64,000 nucleotides of DNA, from NCBI GenBank assembly GCA_963730995.1, contig CAVSUB010000013.1:2108001-2172000 (forward strand), written 5' to 3'. The position numbers and the translations under genes were made by a program. Origin of the DNA: CAVSUB01 sp963730995 (GTDB lineage: Bacteria; Acidobacteriota; Vicinamibacteria; Vicinamibacterales; 2-12-FULL-66-21). Of the stretch, positions 16,810-25,133 are shown piece after piece (the stretch's first letter is position 1; each line of letters begins with the position of its first letter). The notes beneath the pieces were generated by a model. That model saw only the letters and a program-made list of their open reading frames with translations, made no database searches and was not told the DNA's origin.

Positions 16810-18720
16810 TCAGCGCGATCCAGCGGGCAGTGCGTACGCGACGATGCCAGTGGGAGGTGCAGCGGTTCCGCTTGGAGCGCCGCGTGCGCCCGAACGACCG
16901 TCCGCCGCTGACGTCGTCACCAGAAGATACTGCCGCCCGCCGAGCTCGAACATCGAGGGAGAACCGGTCGTCGGGCCACCCAACGGCAAGGCCCAGACCT
17001 CCTTGCCGGAACTGCTGTCGTATACGTGGACCTTCCGGTCGGCGGCGCTGACGAACACGAGTCCTGAGCCGGTCGGAATGATTCCGCCCTTGGCCGTCCC
17101 CGCCGTACCCGTTCCAGTCACACCCTGCTCGACCAGCCGCAGATCGTCTCCAAGACCGATCTGCCACTTGATGGTGCCTTTGTTCAGGTCGTACGCGGTC
17201 AGTGTCGTGTAGGGCGGATTGACGATCGTGGGGTACAGCCCGAATCCCTGTGTCAGGTATCGCCCTTCCTTGACCACTTCGCTCGCACCGTTGTTGCCGT
17301 AGCGCGTCTCCCCCGGCTTCAGCAATCGCAGGATCGTCGGCACGTTGAAGCCGATGACGTAGACGCTGCCATCGCCAGGGTTGGCGGCCGTGCTCCCCCA
17401 GTTGGATCCCCCCTGATTGCCAGGCATGTGGATCACGTCCTCGAATCCGATCGGCGTGTAGGGTCCGTCATTCCTGGCCTTGAGAATGCGCTCCTTGAAT
17501 TGCGCACGTTCTTCGGGCGTCAGGATGTACGGATTCACGTCGTCTGCCGTGAACTTCTGGCGCGAGAACGGGGGCGGCGCGGTCGGGAACGGCTGTGTGG
17601 GCGAGAGCGCCTCACCCGGGACAGTCGTCTTCTGCGGGACCGGCCGCTCCTCAATCGGCCAGATCGGCTTGCCGGTCACTCGATCGAAGACGTACAGGTA
17701 GCCCGTCTTGCTGGCCACGGCCACGACGTCGATAACGCGACCGTCCTTCCGGATCGTCGTCAGTTGCGGCGCGGAATTGTTGTCGAGATCCCAGATGTCG
17801 TGATGGACGGTCTGAAAATGCCAGAGGCGCTTCCCTGTCCGGGCATCGAGCGCGATGAGACAGTCGCCGAACAGGTTCGCGCCTTTCCTGTTGCCCCCAT
17901 AAAAGTTGAACTTCGGGCTCCCTGTTGGCACGAACACAATTCCGCGGTTGGCGTCTATCGACTGTTCTCCCCAGTTGTTGGCGCCCCCGACGGTCTTCCA
18001 CGCATCCGGCGGCCACGTCTCGTAGCCGAATTCGCCCGGCCGCGGGACCGTATGGAATGTCCAGACGAGCGCACCGGTACGAACGTCGAATGCGCGGATG
18101 TCTCCTGGCGCGGAGTCGTACTCCTGATTCGTCGCGGACCCCATGATCAGGAGGTTCTCGAAGACTCGACCGGGCGTGCGCGACTGCTGATTGACCTTCT
18201 CCGGGTCGCGATCCAGGCCGGCGCGCAGATCGACCCGGCCCTCTTTGCCGAACGAGGGGACGACGCGCCCGGTTTGCGCGTCGAGCGCCTGGAGCATGTT
18301 GCCGGTGCTGAAGATCAGCCGGCGGTCCTTGCCATCCTTGCTCTCCCAGTAGTTCATCCCACGCACGTTGAAGCCTTCGGTCCTCTCGCTGATCCAGATC
18401 TGCTTTCCAGTCGCAGCCTCGAGCGCCACGAACGAGCCGTTGGGGCCGCGGCCGTACACGACGTCGCGGACGACGAGCGGATTGAAGTCGGTCTGGCCGC
18501 CAGGGTACGTCCAGGCCACTTCGAGCTTGCTCACGTTCGATCGATTGATCGCAGTGGCGGCTACGAACCGCGAGCTGTCGGGACCGCCGGCATAGTCGCG
18601 CCATTCGCGCTGTTGCTGGGCGAAGATCGAAAGGCCGGTCACACTGATCAGCGCAGCTGCCACCCCGATTCGACCGCCTGTCCGTCGTACCGCACCCAAA
18701 CTCTGTTTCGTGCCCATCAA
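16810..18720 (-). CDS. secreted PQQ-dependent dehydrogenase (glucose-dehydrogenase-like propeller)
   Basis: The 636-residue protein has an N-terminal signal segment (IGVAAALISVTGLSIFAQQQ) and an eight-bladed quinoprotein propeller. Blade motifs include REWRDYAGGPDSSRF, FVALEAATGKQIWIS, CLIALDARTGKRLWHFQ and YDSSSGKEVWALPLGG. The stretches TVHHDIWDLDNNSAPQL and PRPGEFGYETWPPDAW are typical of membrane glucose dehydrogenase/quinate-type enzymes. Such proteins use PQQ (and Ca2+ or a lanthanide) to oxidise sugars or alcohols in the periplasm. No haem motif or membrane domain is present, so a separate electron acceptor is needed. The substrate is unknown. It converges on pilT with only seven bases between the stops. 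Confidence 0.9.
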   Translation of the reverse strand: MMGTKQSLGAVRRTGGRIGVAAALISVTGLSIFAQQQREWRDYAGGPDSSRFVAATAINRSNVSKLEVAWTYPGGQTDFNPLVVRDVVYGRGPNGSFVALEAATGKQIWISERTEGFNVRGMNYWESKDGKDRRLIFSTGNMLQALDAQTGRVVPSFGKEGRVDLRAGLDRDPEKVNQQSRTPGRVFENLLIMGSATNQEYDSAPGDIRAFDVRTGALVWTFHTVPRPGEFGYETWPPDAWKTVGGANNWGEQSIDANRGIVFVPTGSPKFNFYGGNRKGANLFGDCLIALDARTGKRLWHFQTVHHDIWDLDNNSAPQLTTIRKDGRVIDVVAVASKTGYLYVFDRVTGKPIWPIEERPVPQKTTVPGEALSPTQPFPTAPPPFSRQKFTADDVNPYILTPEERAQFKERILKARNDGPYTPIGFEDVIHMPGNQGGSNWGSTAANPGDGSVYVIGFNVPTILRLLKPGETRYGNNGASEVVKEGRYLTQGFGLYPTIVNPPYTTLTAYDLNKGTIKWQIGLGDDLRLVEQGVTGTGTAGTAKGGIIPTGSGLVFVSAADRKVHVYDSSSGKEVWALPLGGPTTGSPSMFELGGRQYLLVTTSAADGRSGARGAPSGTAAPPTGIVAYALPAGSR

Positions 18721-18831
18721 CGCTACCTCGGTGTCTCGGGGATATGGATCTGCGAATCGGGGCCGCCCGAACCGGGTGTCCCGGTCGAGCCTGCTGACAA
18801 CACTACACCAGCCGATGTCCCGGTGGTCACA

Positions 18832-18954
18832 ATGATAAACAGAACCGGTTATCCCGGAGCTACGAACGCCGGCGCGTACGGAATCAACCCGAAAGAGCAG
18901 ATCGTGGGTATTGCCAATATCGGAGGTAGCTGGTACGGCTTCGTTGCCAGATAA
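18832..18954 (+). pseudogene. possible C-terminal remnant of a HAF-repeat extracellular protein
   Basis: Forty codons ending at 18954 contain INPKEQIVGIANIGGSWYGF, which matches the pattern of the HAF-type extracellular repeat (IN--G-IVG-----G---GF). No matching upstream gene exists: the frame continues antisense into the quinoprotein gene without HAF character. It looks like a stub left by deletion. The following bases to 19109 show no other feature. Confidence 0.4.
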
Positions 18955-19109
18955 ATCTGACGTTGAACCAAACGCTCTCAGTGGGGACCGCCGGACGGAC
19001 CATGCCTTGGGCTACAGCGTGACCGACTGGCGGTCTCGGAGCAGTCCTCGCGTCTCTGAATCGCAGATGAAGTCACCACATTCCAGGCGCATGGTCCATA
19101 CAAACTCGT

Positions 19110-19707
19110 TCACGGCCGCAAGGTCGCCTGCCACAGCTCGTGGCGTCCTTCGATGTACTCACTCCAGATGATTTCACCGTTCCGTGACACGTCGAACGTC
19201 ACATCAATCGGCCGATAGGGACCCATCCGGTCGAAAAGCTTGCGCTGATCGCCGCCATCCGGCGTCATGGACCACAGCTCCTTCACTGCAGGATTTGCCG
19301 TGTCGCGGAGGAAATAAATCCGCGAGCCATCGGCTGACCACACGGGCAGTCGCCCTGGCGCCAGGCGGCGACACGGCGTTCCATCGACTGGACACGTCGC
19401 AACGTCCGACGGTCCCGATGTCGTGTGGCCGACTATGCTGCGGCCGTCACGAGACCAGCGAGGTACCATCAAGGGAAGGTCGACGGCGCTCTGCTTTCCC
19501 GACGTCGCGTCCTCGATCACGGTCTGTTCGGCGACGTGCGGTTCGCCCGGAGCGGCCTGCCGGAAATAGGCGATGAGCGATCCGTCCGGGCTGAATTCGG
19601 CGTGCGTCTGGCTTTCCCACTGAGCGCGACCTCAGCCGTTTGAAGAGGTGCGGGTGCGACAGCAGAGACGCGCGACAGGCTCTCGTGAGCGGTCCAGCGC
19701 TGGACAT
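19110..19707 (-). pseudogene. remnant of a WD40/TolB-like propeller protein
   Basis: From about 19620 down to 19110 the minus strand encodes propeller blades (AEFSPDGSLIAYFRQ, RWSRDGRSIVGHTT, PVWSADGSRIYFLRD, FDVSRNGEIIWSEY) ending with a normal C-terminus, HELWQATLRP. Upstream, a TGA at about 19632 interrupts this frame. The homologous continuation (SRVSAVAPAPLQTAEVALSG) lies in a second frame up to about 19690, so at least one frameshift is present. Only about 190 residues remain. It begins a few bases after the VPS10-like gene stop. It is the C-terminal end of a lost kinase-type or stand-alone propeller protein. Confidence 0.6.
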
Positions 19708-19711
19708 CTTC

Positions 19712-22700
19712 TCATCGTCGTTCCGTCTGTCCTACGGTCGCGATCCTTCGCTGTGCCAGCAGCTTGTTGATCGCGGGCAGCTCGCGCGTGGTCCACTGGT
19801 CGAATTCCCTTGTGACGTCCGCAAGTTCGCGCCCGAGCGCGTCAGCACGCTGCACCTGCGAATCGGTCGGACGGCCCTCGTAGCCGACGACGCTGCCATA
19901 GAGCTCCGCCAGGAACTCTCGCAGCCGTTCCTCGCCGGTGATCATGCCGCCTTCTTTGGTCGCGACGATCTTCTTGCGTAGAGCGTCGAGCGAGGACGAG
20001 GCGCTGACCAGCCTGCCCTTCAGCTTGTCGCTGCCGGGAAGCGTTTCGGATCGCGCCTCCAGATCGCTGCGAACTGCAGTCATGCGGTCGACCAGATCCG
20101 TCATTTCACCGAGCAGGCCGTACAGCCGCACCGCCAGGTCGAACTGCATCGTTCGATCGGCGGCCGTGGCGGTCGACCGAGGGTCGGCCACTACGGTCAG
20201 CTTCGTCGTGTACTCCTCTTGCGCCTTGGTTATCTTCAACGTGTAGGTTCCCGGAGGCAGCCGCGGCCCCACCGATGCGCCGCCCGCGGCCGAAGCCCCG
20301 GTCGGCACGCGCGGTGGCGGCATTCGCATCGACCACGTCACCCGGCTCAGGCCGCGACGTTTGGCCGTCGGCAGCGTGTCCAGGTGTTTGCCGTTCGAAT
20401 CAAACACGTCCAGCGTCATGTCGCCGAAGATGTGACGCTTCTGCTGGTAGTACGTAATCACCGCATCGTCCGGCGGATTGGGGCCGACGAAGCTCGCGTC
20501 GCCATTCGCCCAGCCGCCGAACGCTGGAATCCGCTGCTCGACCGGGCGTCCCTCGACGAACGCCGCGCTCACCGAGAGAGCGGCAGGCGTCAACGCGCGC
20601 AGGGGCGTGATGTCGTCGATGATCCACATCCCCCGGCCGTGCGTGGCGATGGCCAGATCGTGGTCGCGCGGGTGGATGGCGAGATCGCGCACCGCAACGG
20701 CCGGAAAGTTGCCCCCTTTGTACTGCGCCCAGATCTTCCCTCCGTCGAGCGTCACCCAGAGTCCCATCTCCGTGCCCAGAAAGAGCACGCGCGGGTTCAC
20801 CAGGTCCTCCTTGATCACGTGCGCGTAGCCTCGGACCGGCGCCTCCGGCAAAACAAGAGGCTCCCAGCGCTTCCCGTAGTCGGTCGACTTGTAGGCGTAC
20901 GTCCGCATGTCGCCGAAGGTGTGAAGGTCGAACGTCGCGTACACAGTCGCCGGATCGAAGTGGCCCGGCTCCACGGATGAAACCCAGGCGCTCTTCGGCA
21001 GCCCGTTAATGTTGCCGACTACGTTGGACCAGCTCCTGCCGCCGTCGCGCGTGAGCTGCAGGTTGCCGTCGTCGGTGCCAGCCCAGATCACGTTCGGATC
21101 CTTGGGAGACTCCGCGACGGCGTAAATCGTCGTGTGCATCTCCGCGAAGGAGTTGTCCACCGTGACGCCGCCGGATTCCTCCTGCTTCTGCTTCGAGGGA
21201 TCGTTCGTCGTCAGATCCGGAGAGATTCGATCCCAGCTCTGACCGAAATTGCGCGACCGGAGGAGATACTGCGCGCCGAAGTACACCGTGCCCTTCTGGG
21301 TCGGGCTGATGTGAATCGGCGCGTTCCAATTGAAACGGAGCTTGCCTTCCTTGTATCCCGGCAGCGGCTTGATGTCGCGCGACTCGTGTGTCTTCCGGTT
21401 AACGCGGCCGACGTATCCTCCCTGCGATTCGGCGTAGATGAAGTCAGGATCGGTGGGATCGACGAACATCCAGAACCCGTCGCCGCCGTACATGTTCTCC
21501 CACTGGCTGTTGGCGATCCCTCCCGGGTACTGCGACGCACCGACCCAGGAGCTGTTGTCCTGGAGTCCGCCGTACACCTTGTACGGACGGTCCATGTCGA
21601 GGCTGACGTGATAGAACTGCGAAACTGGCAGATTGTCTGCCTTCCACCACTTGTTGCCGGCGTCGTAGGAGTACCAGAGCCCGCCGTCGTCACCCGTAAT
21701 CAGCCTGTCGGTATTGGTCGGGTCGACCCACACATCATGAAAATCGCCGTGGGCGCCGCCGCCGATGTTGCTGAAGCTTTCGCCGCCGTCGTTGCTGACG
21801 ACGAGGCTCAGGTCCGGTTTGTAGACGCGGTTCTCGTTTTTCGGATCGACGATGAGGTTGGCGAAGTAGAACGGCCGCCAGATCATGTACTGACTGCGGT
21901 CGCGCATCTCCCAGGTCAGGCCGCCATCCTGCGATCGATAGAGCGCGTTGTGCGGCGGCACCGCTTCGATGAACGCGTAGACGACCTTCGGGTTCGAGGG
22001 AGCGATCGTCACGGCGACCCGTCCCCACGGTTTGCGCGGAAGCCCTTTGGCGCTATCGGCAGTGAGCTCGGACCACGTCGCCCCTCCGTCCGAGCTCCTG
22101 AACAGCCCGCTTCCGCTGGGCGCCTCCGGACCTTCGCCGCCGGATCGGAAGGTCCATCCCTTGCGCCGGAAATCCCACATGCCAGCGAAGAGCGTCTTCG
22201 GGCTCTTCGGATCCATGGAGATCATGGAGCACCCGGTCGACGGGTTCGCGCCCGACAGGACTCTCGTCCACACCTTCCCGCCGTCGGTCGTCTTGTAGAC
22301 GCCGCGCTCAGTACTGTCGCTCCACAGCTTGCCGGGCGCACAGGCGTAGACGGTATTCGAGTCCCCGGGATCAACGAGGATCTTGACGATGCGCTCGGTA
22401 TTCTCGAGCCCCATGTTCGTCCAGGACTCGCCGCCGTCCGTCGATTTGTAGATGCCGTTTCCGATCGATACGCTGTTCCGGGTCCATGACTCGCCGGTGC
22501 CGACCCACACCACTCTCGAGTTCTTCGGATCGACCGTCACCGCGCCAATCGACTGGACCGGTTCCTTGTCGAAGACGGGTTTGTACGTCGTGCCGCCGTT
22601 GGTCGACTTCCAGACGCCGCCGCTCGCTGACCCGACATAGATCGTGAGCCGGTTGCCTTCGTGAACAGCGTCGACTGCCGCGATGCGTCCACTCATCGTG

Positions 22701-23596
22701 GCCGAGCCGATGTTGCGCGCACCGAGGCCGGCTATGGTCTCAGCATCTGCGACCACGGCTGCGTTGGATCGGATCGTGGTTGGCGGTTGCGACGGTGCGG
22801 GCGGTGGTCCTTGCTTTGAACCCTGAGCCGTGCCCGCCCCTGCGGCGGTTGAAGCCGGAGTCTGGGCGCCACGCTCGAAACGCCGGTCGTCGATGGCGAC
22901 ATCGGTTTCGATGGTGTTGAAAGCTATTGTGGACTTCTCTTGGCTGCCCTTGGCCCCGATCTCCACGGCAAACGGGAAAAAGATGCCGTTCACGGCCTTG
23001 TAGTCGCCCAGCGAGACCTCGAAGTCCCGCTCATCTCCCCGCACGGTGCGCTTCACGTCGATCCTGATTGGCACGTACGTGTCCGCGTCGAGAAAGTACG
23101 TGCGAACATCGCCGTTGGATTTCAGCGTCGCTCGGAGTTTGTAGACGGCCGTTCCTTCGAAGTCGTCGCTCCCGACGAGCTCCACGATGTTGCCCTTGTT
23201 CCGGTAGTCGAACAGCGGATCGTCGAACTCGGCATCCTCGATGATCGACTTCAGCTCGTCTTCGCCGAGCGATTCGGGATCCTTCTTGCCCTGCCATGGC
23301 TCGATCTTCCATCCTGACTTTCCGTCGTAGGCCGTAACGCCGGTCAAACCGAGGTAGGTCGTCTCGTCGCGCACCTTGTTGGGACGTTTGTTCTCCTGCC
23401 GGTACGCCGCTTCGAATCCGCCGCCGCCGATGAACTTGCCCGTTCGACGCACTGTCTGAAGAGCCTGGATACGATCCGCTCCTCCGACTGTCTTGAGGTA
23501 ACCGGCAATGATGTCGTCGAGCGACGGCTTCGACTGCGCGCTGATGAATACGGTGAACGACAGAAACACAAGAGTGATGCGAAGAGATTTCTTCAT
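19712..23596 (-). CDS. secreted VPS10/sortilin-like BNR-repeat protein with LolA-like N-terminal domain
   Basis: The 1294-residue exported protein starts with a signal peptide (MKKSLRITLVFLSFTVFISA). Residues about 20-250 resemble an outer-membrane-lipoprotein-sorting (LolA/LppX-like) domain: IIAGYLKTVGGADRIQALQT, GKSGWKIEPWQG, YFLDADTYVPIRIDV. A Pro/Gln/Ala linker follows, then the large sialidase-like propeller typical of acidobacterial 'glycosyl hydrolase' or sortilin-like proteins: GVWKSTNGGTTYKPVFD, GIYKSTDGGESWTNMG, GVYKTTDGGKVWTRV, LFRSSDGGATWSEL, each an Asp-box. A C-terminal helical region with KITKAQEEYTTKL-type strands ends it. The more usual form lacks the LolA-like part. No sialidase catalytic triad is evident, so substrate and activity are unknown. 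A longer frame to 23689 adds residues ahead of the signal peptide and is rejected. Confidence 0.85.
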   Translation of the reverse strand: MKKSLRITLVFLSFTVFISAQSKPSLDDIIAGYLKTVGGADRIQALQTVRRTGKFIGGGGFEAAYRQENKRPNKVRDETTYLGLTGVTAYDGKSGWKIEPWQGKKDPESLGEDELKSIIEDAEFDDPLFDYRNKGNIVELVGSDDFEGTAVYKLRATLKSNGDVRTYFLDADTYVPIRIDVKRTVRGDERDFEVSLGDYKAVNGIFFPFAVEIGAKGSQEKSTIAFNTIETDVAIDDRRFERGAQTPASTAAGAGTAQGSKQGPPPAPSQPPTTIRSNAAVVADAETIAGLGARNIGSATMSGRIAAVDAVHEGNRLTIYVGSASGGVWKSTNGGTTYKPVFDKEPVQSIGAVTVDPKNSRVVWVGTGESWTRNSVSIGNGIYKSTDGGESWTNMGLENTERIVKILVDPGDSNTVYACAPGKLWSDSTERGVYKTTDGGKVWTRVLSGANPSTGCSMISMDPKSPKTLFAGMWDFRRKGWTFRSGGEGPEAPSGSGLFRSSDGGATWSELTADSAKGLPRKPWGRVAVTIAPSNPKVVYAFIEAVPPHNALYRSQDGGLTWEMRDRSQYMIWRPFYFANLIVDPKNENRVYKPDLSLVVSNDGGESFSNIGGGAHGDFHDVWVDPTNTDRLITGDDGGLWYSYDAGNKWWKADNLPVSQFYHVSLDMDRPYKVYGGLQDNSSWVGASQYPGGIANSQWENMYGGDGFWMFVDPTDPDFIYAESQGGYVGRVNRKTHESRDIKPLPGYKEGKLRFNWNAPIHISPTQKGTVYFGAQYLLRSRNFGQSWDRISPDLTTNDPSKQKQEESGGVTVDNSFAEMHTTIYAVAESPKDPNVIWAGTDDGNLQLTRDGGRSWSNVVGNINGLPKSAWVSSVEPGHFDPATVYATFDLHTFGDMRTYAYKSTDYGKRWEPLVLPEAPVRGYAHVIKEDLVNPRVLFLGTEMGLWVTLDGGKIWAQYKGGNFPAVAVRDLAIHPRDHDLAIATHGRGMWIIDDITPLRALTPAALSVSAAFVEGRPVEQRIPAFGGWANGDASFVGPNPPDDAVITYYQQKRHIFGDMTLDVFDSNGKHLDTLPTAKRRGLSRVTWSMRMPPPRVPTGASAAGGASVGPRLPPGTYTLKITKAQEEYTTKLTVVADPRSTATAADRTMQFDLAVRLYGLLGEMTDLVDRMTAVRSDLEARSETLPGSDKLKGRLVSASSSLDALRKKIVATKEGGMITGEERLREFLAELYGSVVGYEGRPTDSQVQRADALGRELADVTREFDQWTTRELPAINKLLAQRRIATVGQTERR

Positions 23597-23676
23597 GACA
23601 CTTCCCGGCTCAAACCGATGTAGAAAGCGCGCCTCAACGCGGCGCGCGTCCGCTCGAGCTGCGGCCCAAGAAGAGT

Positions 23677-24603
23677 CTACGACACCCATCTCCCTGCGGC
23701 GACGGCTTTGACGAGGGCGTCCCAGTCGTCAAACCCCTTCTCGCGCGCCAGGATCCTTCGCACATCGTCCAGATTCAGGAAGCTGGTGCCGGGGTCCCTT
23801 CCAAGGATCGCGGCGTGACGGTGACGCAGCCCGCCGCGCAGCTCGTCCCACGTGAACGCGTGGCCGAAATGTTCCTGGCCGGAATGCAGCGCCGCCGGAT
23901 CGCCGGACTCGTGCGCAGTCAGGATGTCCTCCGCGAGTTTTTCCAGAGGCCGGGGATCCTGCTGCGGCGGCCGAGGCGCTTCGACGGGGCGATCGACCCC
24001 GAGCCGCGCGGCGACATCAGCCATTCCGCGCTTCAGTGCCCAGTCCATGGCCGTCTTCCCTTCGCGGCTTCGCATCGCAGGATCCGCGCCGGCGGCGAGG
24101 AGCATCTCCACTATCTCCATCGCCTTGCCGCCGTCGTCCGGCAGCCACCAGAGCGGCGTGATGCCGTCCTTCGCCACCTGTCGTGCGAGCTCGGGCTCCG
24201 CAGCGAGCACCTGTCGAAGCCGGTCGACGTACCCGCAGAACGCGAGGTTGAAGACGTCCCGGCTGTACTGACTCAGAAAATCGAGCATCCGGCGATCGTC
24301 GAAATGGGCGGCCCATCCGAGAGGTGTGTTGTCGTAGGTGAGCTCACGCGGGTCGATTTCGGCCCCGCGATCGATGAGCATTCTCGCCGCTTCGAGAGCG
24401 CCAGCACCGACCGCATGGTGCAGCGCGCGCGTCTTTCGCCGATCCTCGACTTCGATTGGCACACCGGCATCGAGGAGAAACGCGACGACGTCGGGTCGAT
24501 CGCGAATTGCTGCAGCAATCATCGCTTTCGGGCTGGTCCGTTCTTCGGGATGTGCCTCGAAGTAAGCCAGGACGGCATCGCGATCCCTGGCGAAGCACGC
24601 GCG
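23677..24603 (-). pseudogene. ankyrin-repeat protein, N-terminus lost
   Basis: About 305 codons of an ankyrin-repeat protein are present, with a complete C-terminus (DDVRRILAREKGFDDWDALV) typical of a soil-bacterial family. Repeats visible include TRALHHAVGAGALEAARMLI, TPLGWAAHFDDRRMLDFL and TPLWWLPDDGGKAMEIVEML. An internal ATG lies at 24522, but the same frame continues upstream as DRDAVLAYFEAHPEERTSPK. Homology then stops near 24600, with a TAG further up and no start. At that point plus-strand propeller-gene sequence begins. The gene is therefore truncated at its 5' end; translation from 24522 is conceivable but unlikely to give the native protein. It lies upstream of, and in line with, the VPS10-like gene. 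Confidence 0.65.
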
Positions 24604-24855
24604 GATGCGGTATCTGCCGGCGCCGGGCGGGTCCGGCTATCTGGTCTACACCAACAGGGAAGCGCTCTTCGCGATCCCGTTCGACCTGGAGACGCGCGGG
24701 ACGGCCGTGCGCATCCTGACGATGTCGCCTACAACCCGCTGAACAAGGGCGGTCAGTTCGACATTTCCCGAACCGGCACCCTGGTCTATCGCAGGACCAG
24801 CGGCGAAACGCAGTTGACGGTGCAATGGGTCGATCCCACTGGCGAAACGGAGTAA
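24604..24855 (+). pseudogene. internal/C-terminal remnant of a WD40/TolB-like propeller protein
   Basis: The plus strand reads MRYLPAPGGSGYLVYTNREA and LFAIPFDLETRGTAVRI, then changes frame near 24720 and continues DDVAYNPLNKGGQFDISRTG, TLVYRRTSGETQLTVQWVD, ending at a stop at 24855. These are blade motifs of the propeller found in acidobacterial kinase-fused proteins. Both ends are missing and one frameshift is present. The 5' boundary coincides with the broken N-terminus of the ankyrin gene on the other strand, which marks a rearrangement junction. Confidence 0.6.
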
Positions 24856-24888
24856 AGCCGAATGCCATCGTCCCGGAGATCGGTCAGC

Positions 24889-24894
24889 TACAAT
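24889..24894 (+). promoter_or_regulatory. -10 element of the tRNA-Arg gene
   Basis: TACAAT starts 15 bases ahead of the first base of the tRNA (24904), a suitable position for a sigma-70-type -10 hexamer. I do not see a strong -35 element around 24866-24872. Confidence 0.5.
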
Positions 24895-24903
24895 TGTCGG
24901 AAC

Positions 24904-24980
24904 GCGCCCGTAGCTCAGGTGGATAGAGCATCGGCCTTCTAAGCCGAGGGTCGCAGGTTCGAGTCCTGCCGGGCGCGCCA
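24904..24980 (+). tRNA. tRNA-Arg (anticodon TCT)
   Basis: The 77 bases fold as a complete cloverleaf. The acceptor GCGCCCG pairs with CGGGCGC, and the D-arm is GCTC/GAGC. The anticodon stem is TCGGC/GCCGA with loop CTTCTAA, anticodon TCT. The T-arm is GCAGG/CCTGC with loop TTCGAGT. Discriminator G and an encoded CCA end at 24980. It reads AGA codons, which are rare in this high-GC genome. The 150 bases after it hold no convincing gene or integrase; a short open stretch (LTDDAAEPLVVLDDENSKV) at about 25030-25085 has no start and no family I recognise. Confidence 0.97.
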
Positions 24981-25133
24981 CACAACAGTTACCTATCTCT
25001 CAGGAAGGACACCCGTTGCTGCAGCAACTCACAGATGACGCGGCGGAACCGCTCGTGGTCCTCGACGACGAGAACTCTAAGGTGGGGCGTCAACGACAGG
25101 CCGCTCCGTTGACGGCTAATGCGAGAGTGGTGG

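Noticed and set aside
17428..18954. 508-codon plus-strand frame opposite the quinoprotein gene
   Set aside because: Most of it is antisense to quinoprotein blades; only its last 40 codons, beyond that gene, show a HAF-like pattern and were kept as a possible remnant.
21134..22489. 451-codon plus-strand frame opposite the VPS10-like gene
   Set aside because: It is the mirror of the Asp-box propeller; composition is antisense-like and no domain is present.
24981..25133. integrase or attachment site after tRNA-Arg
   Set aside because: No repeat of the tRNA 3' end and no recombinase gene follow; only a short frame without a start is seen.
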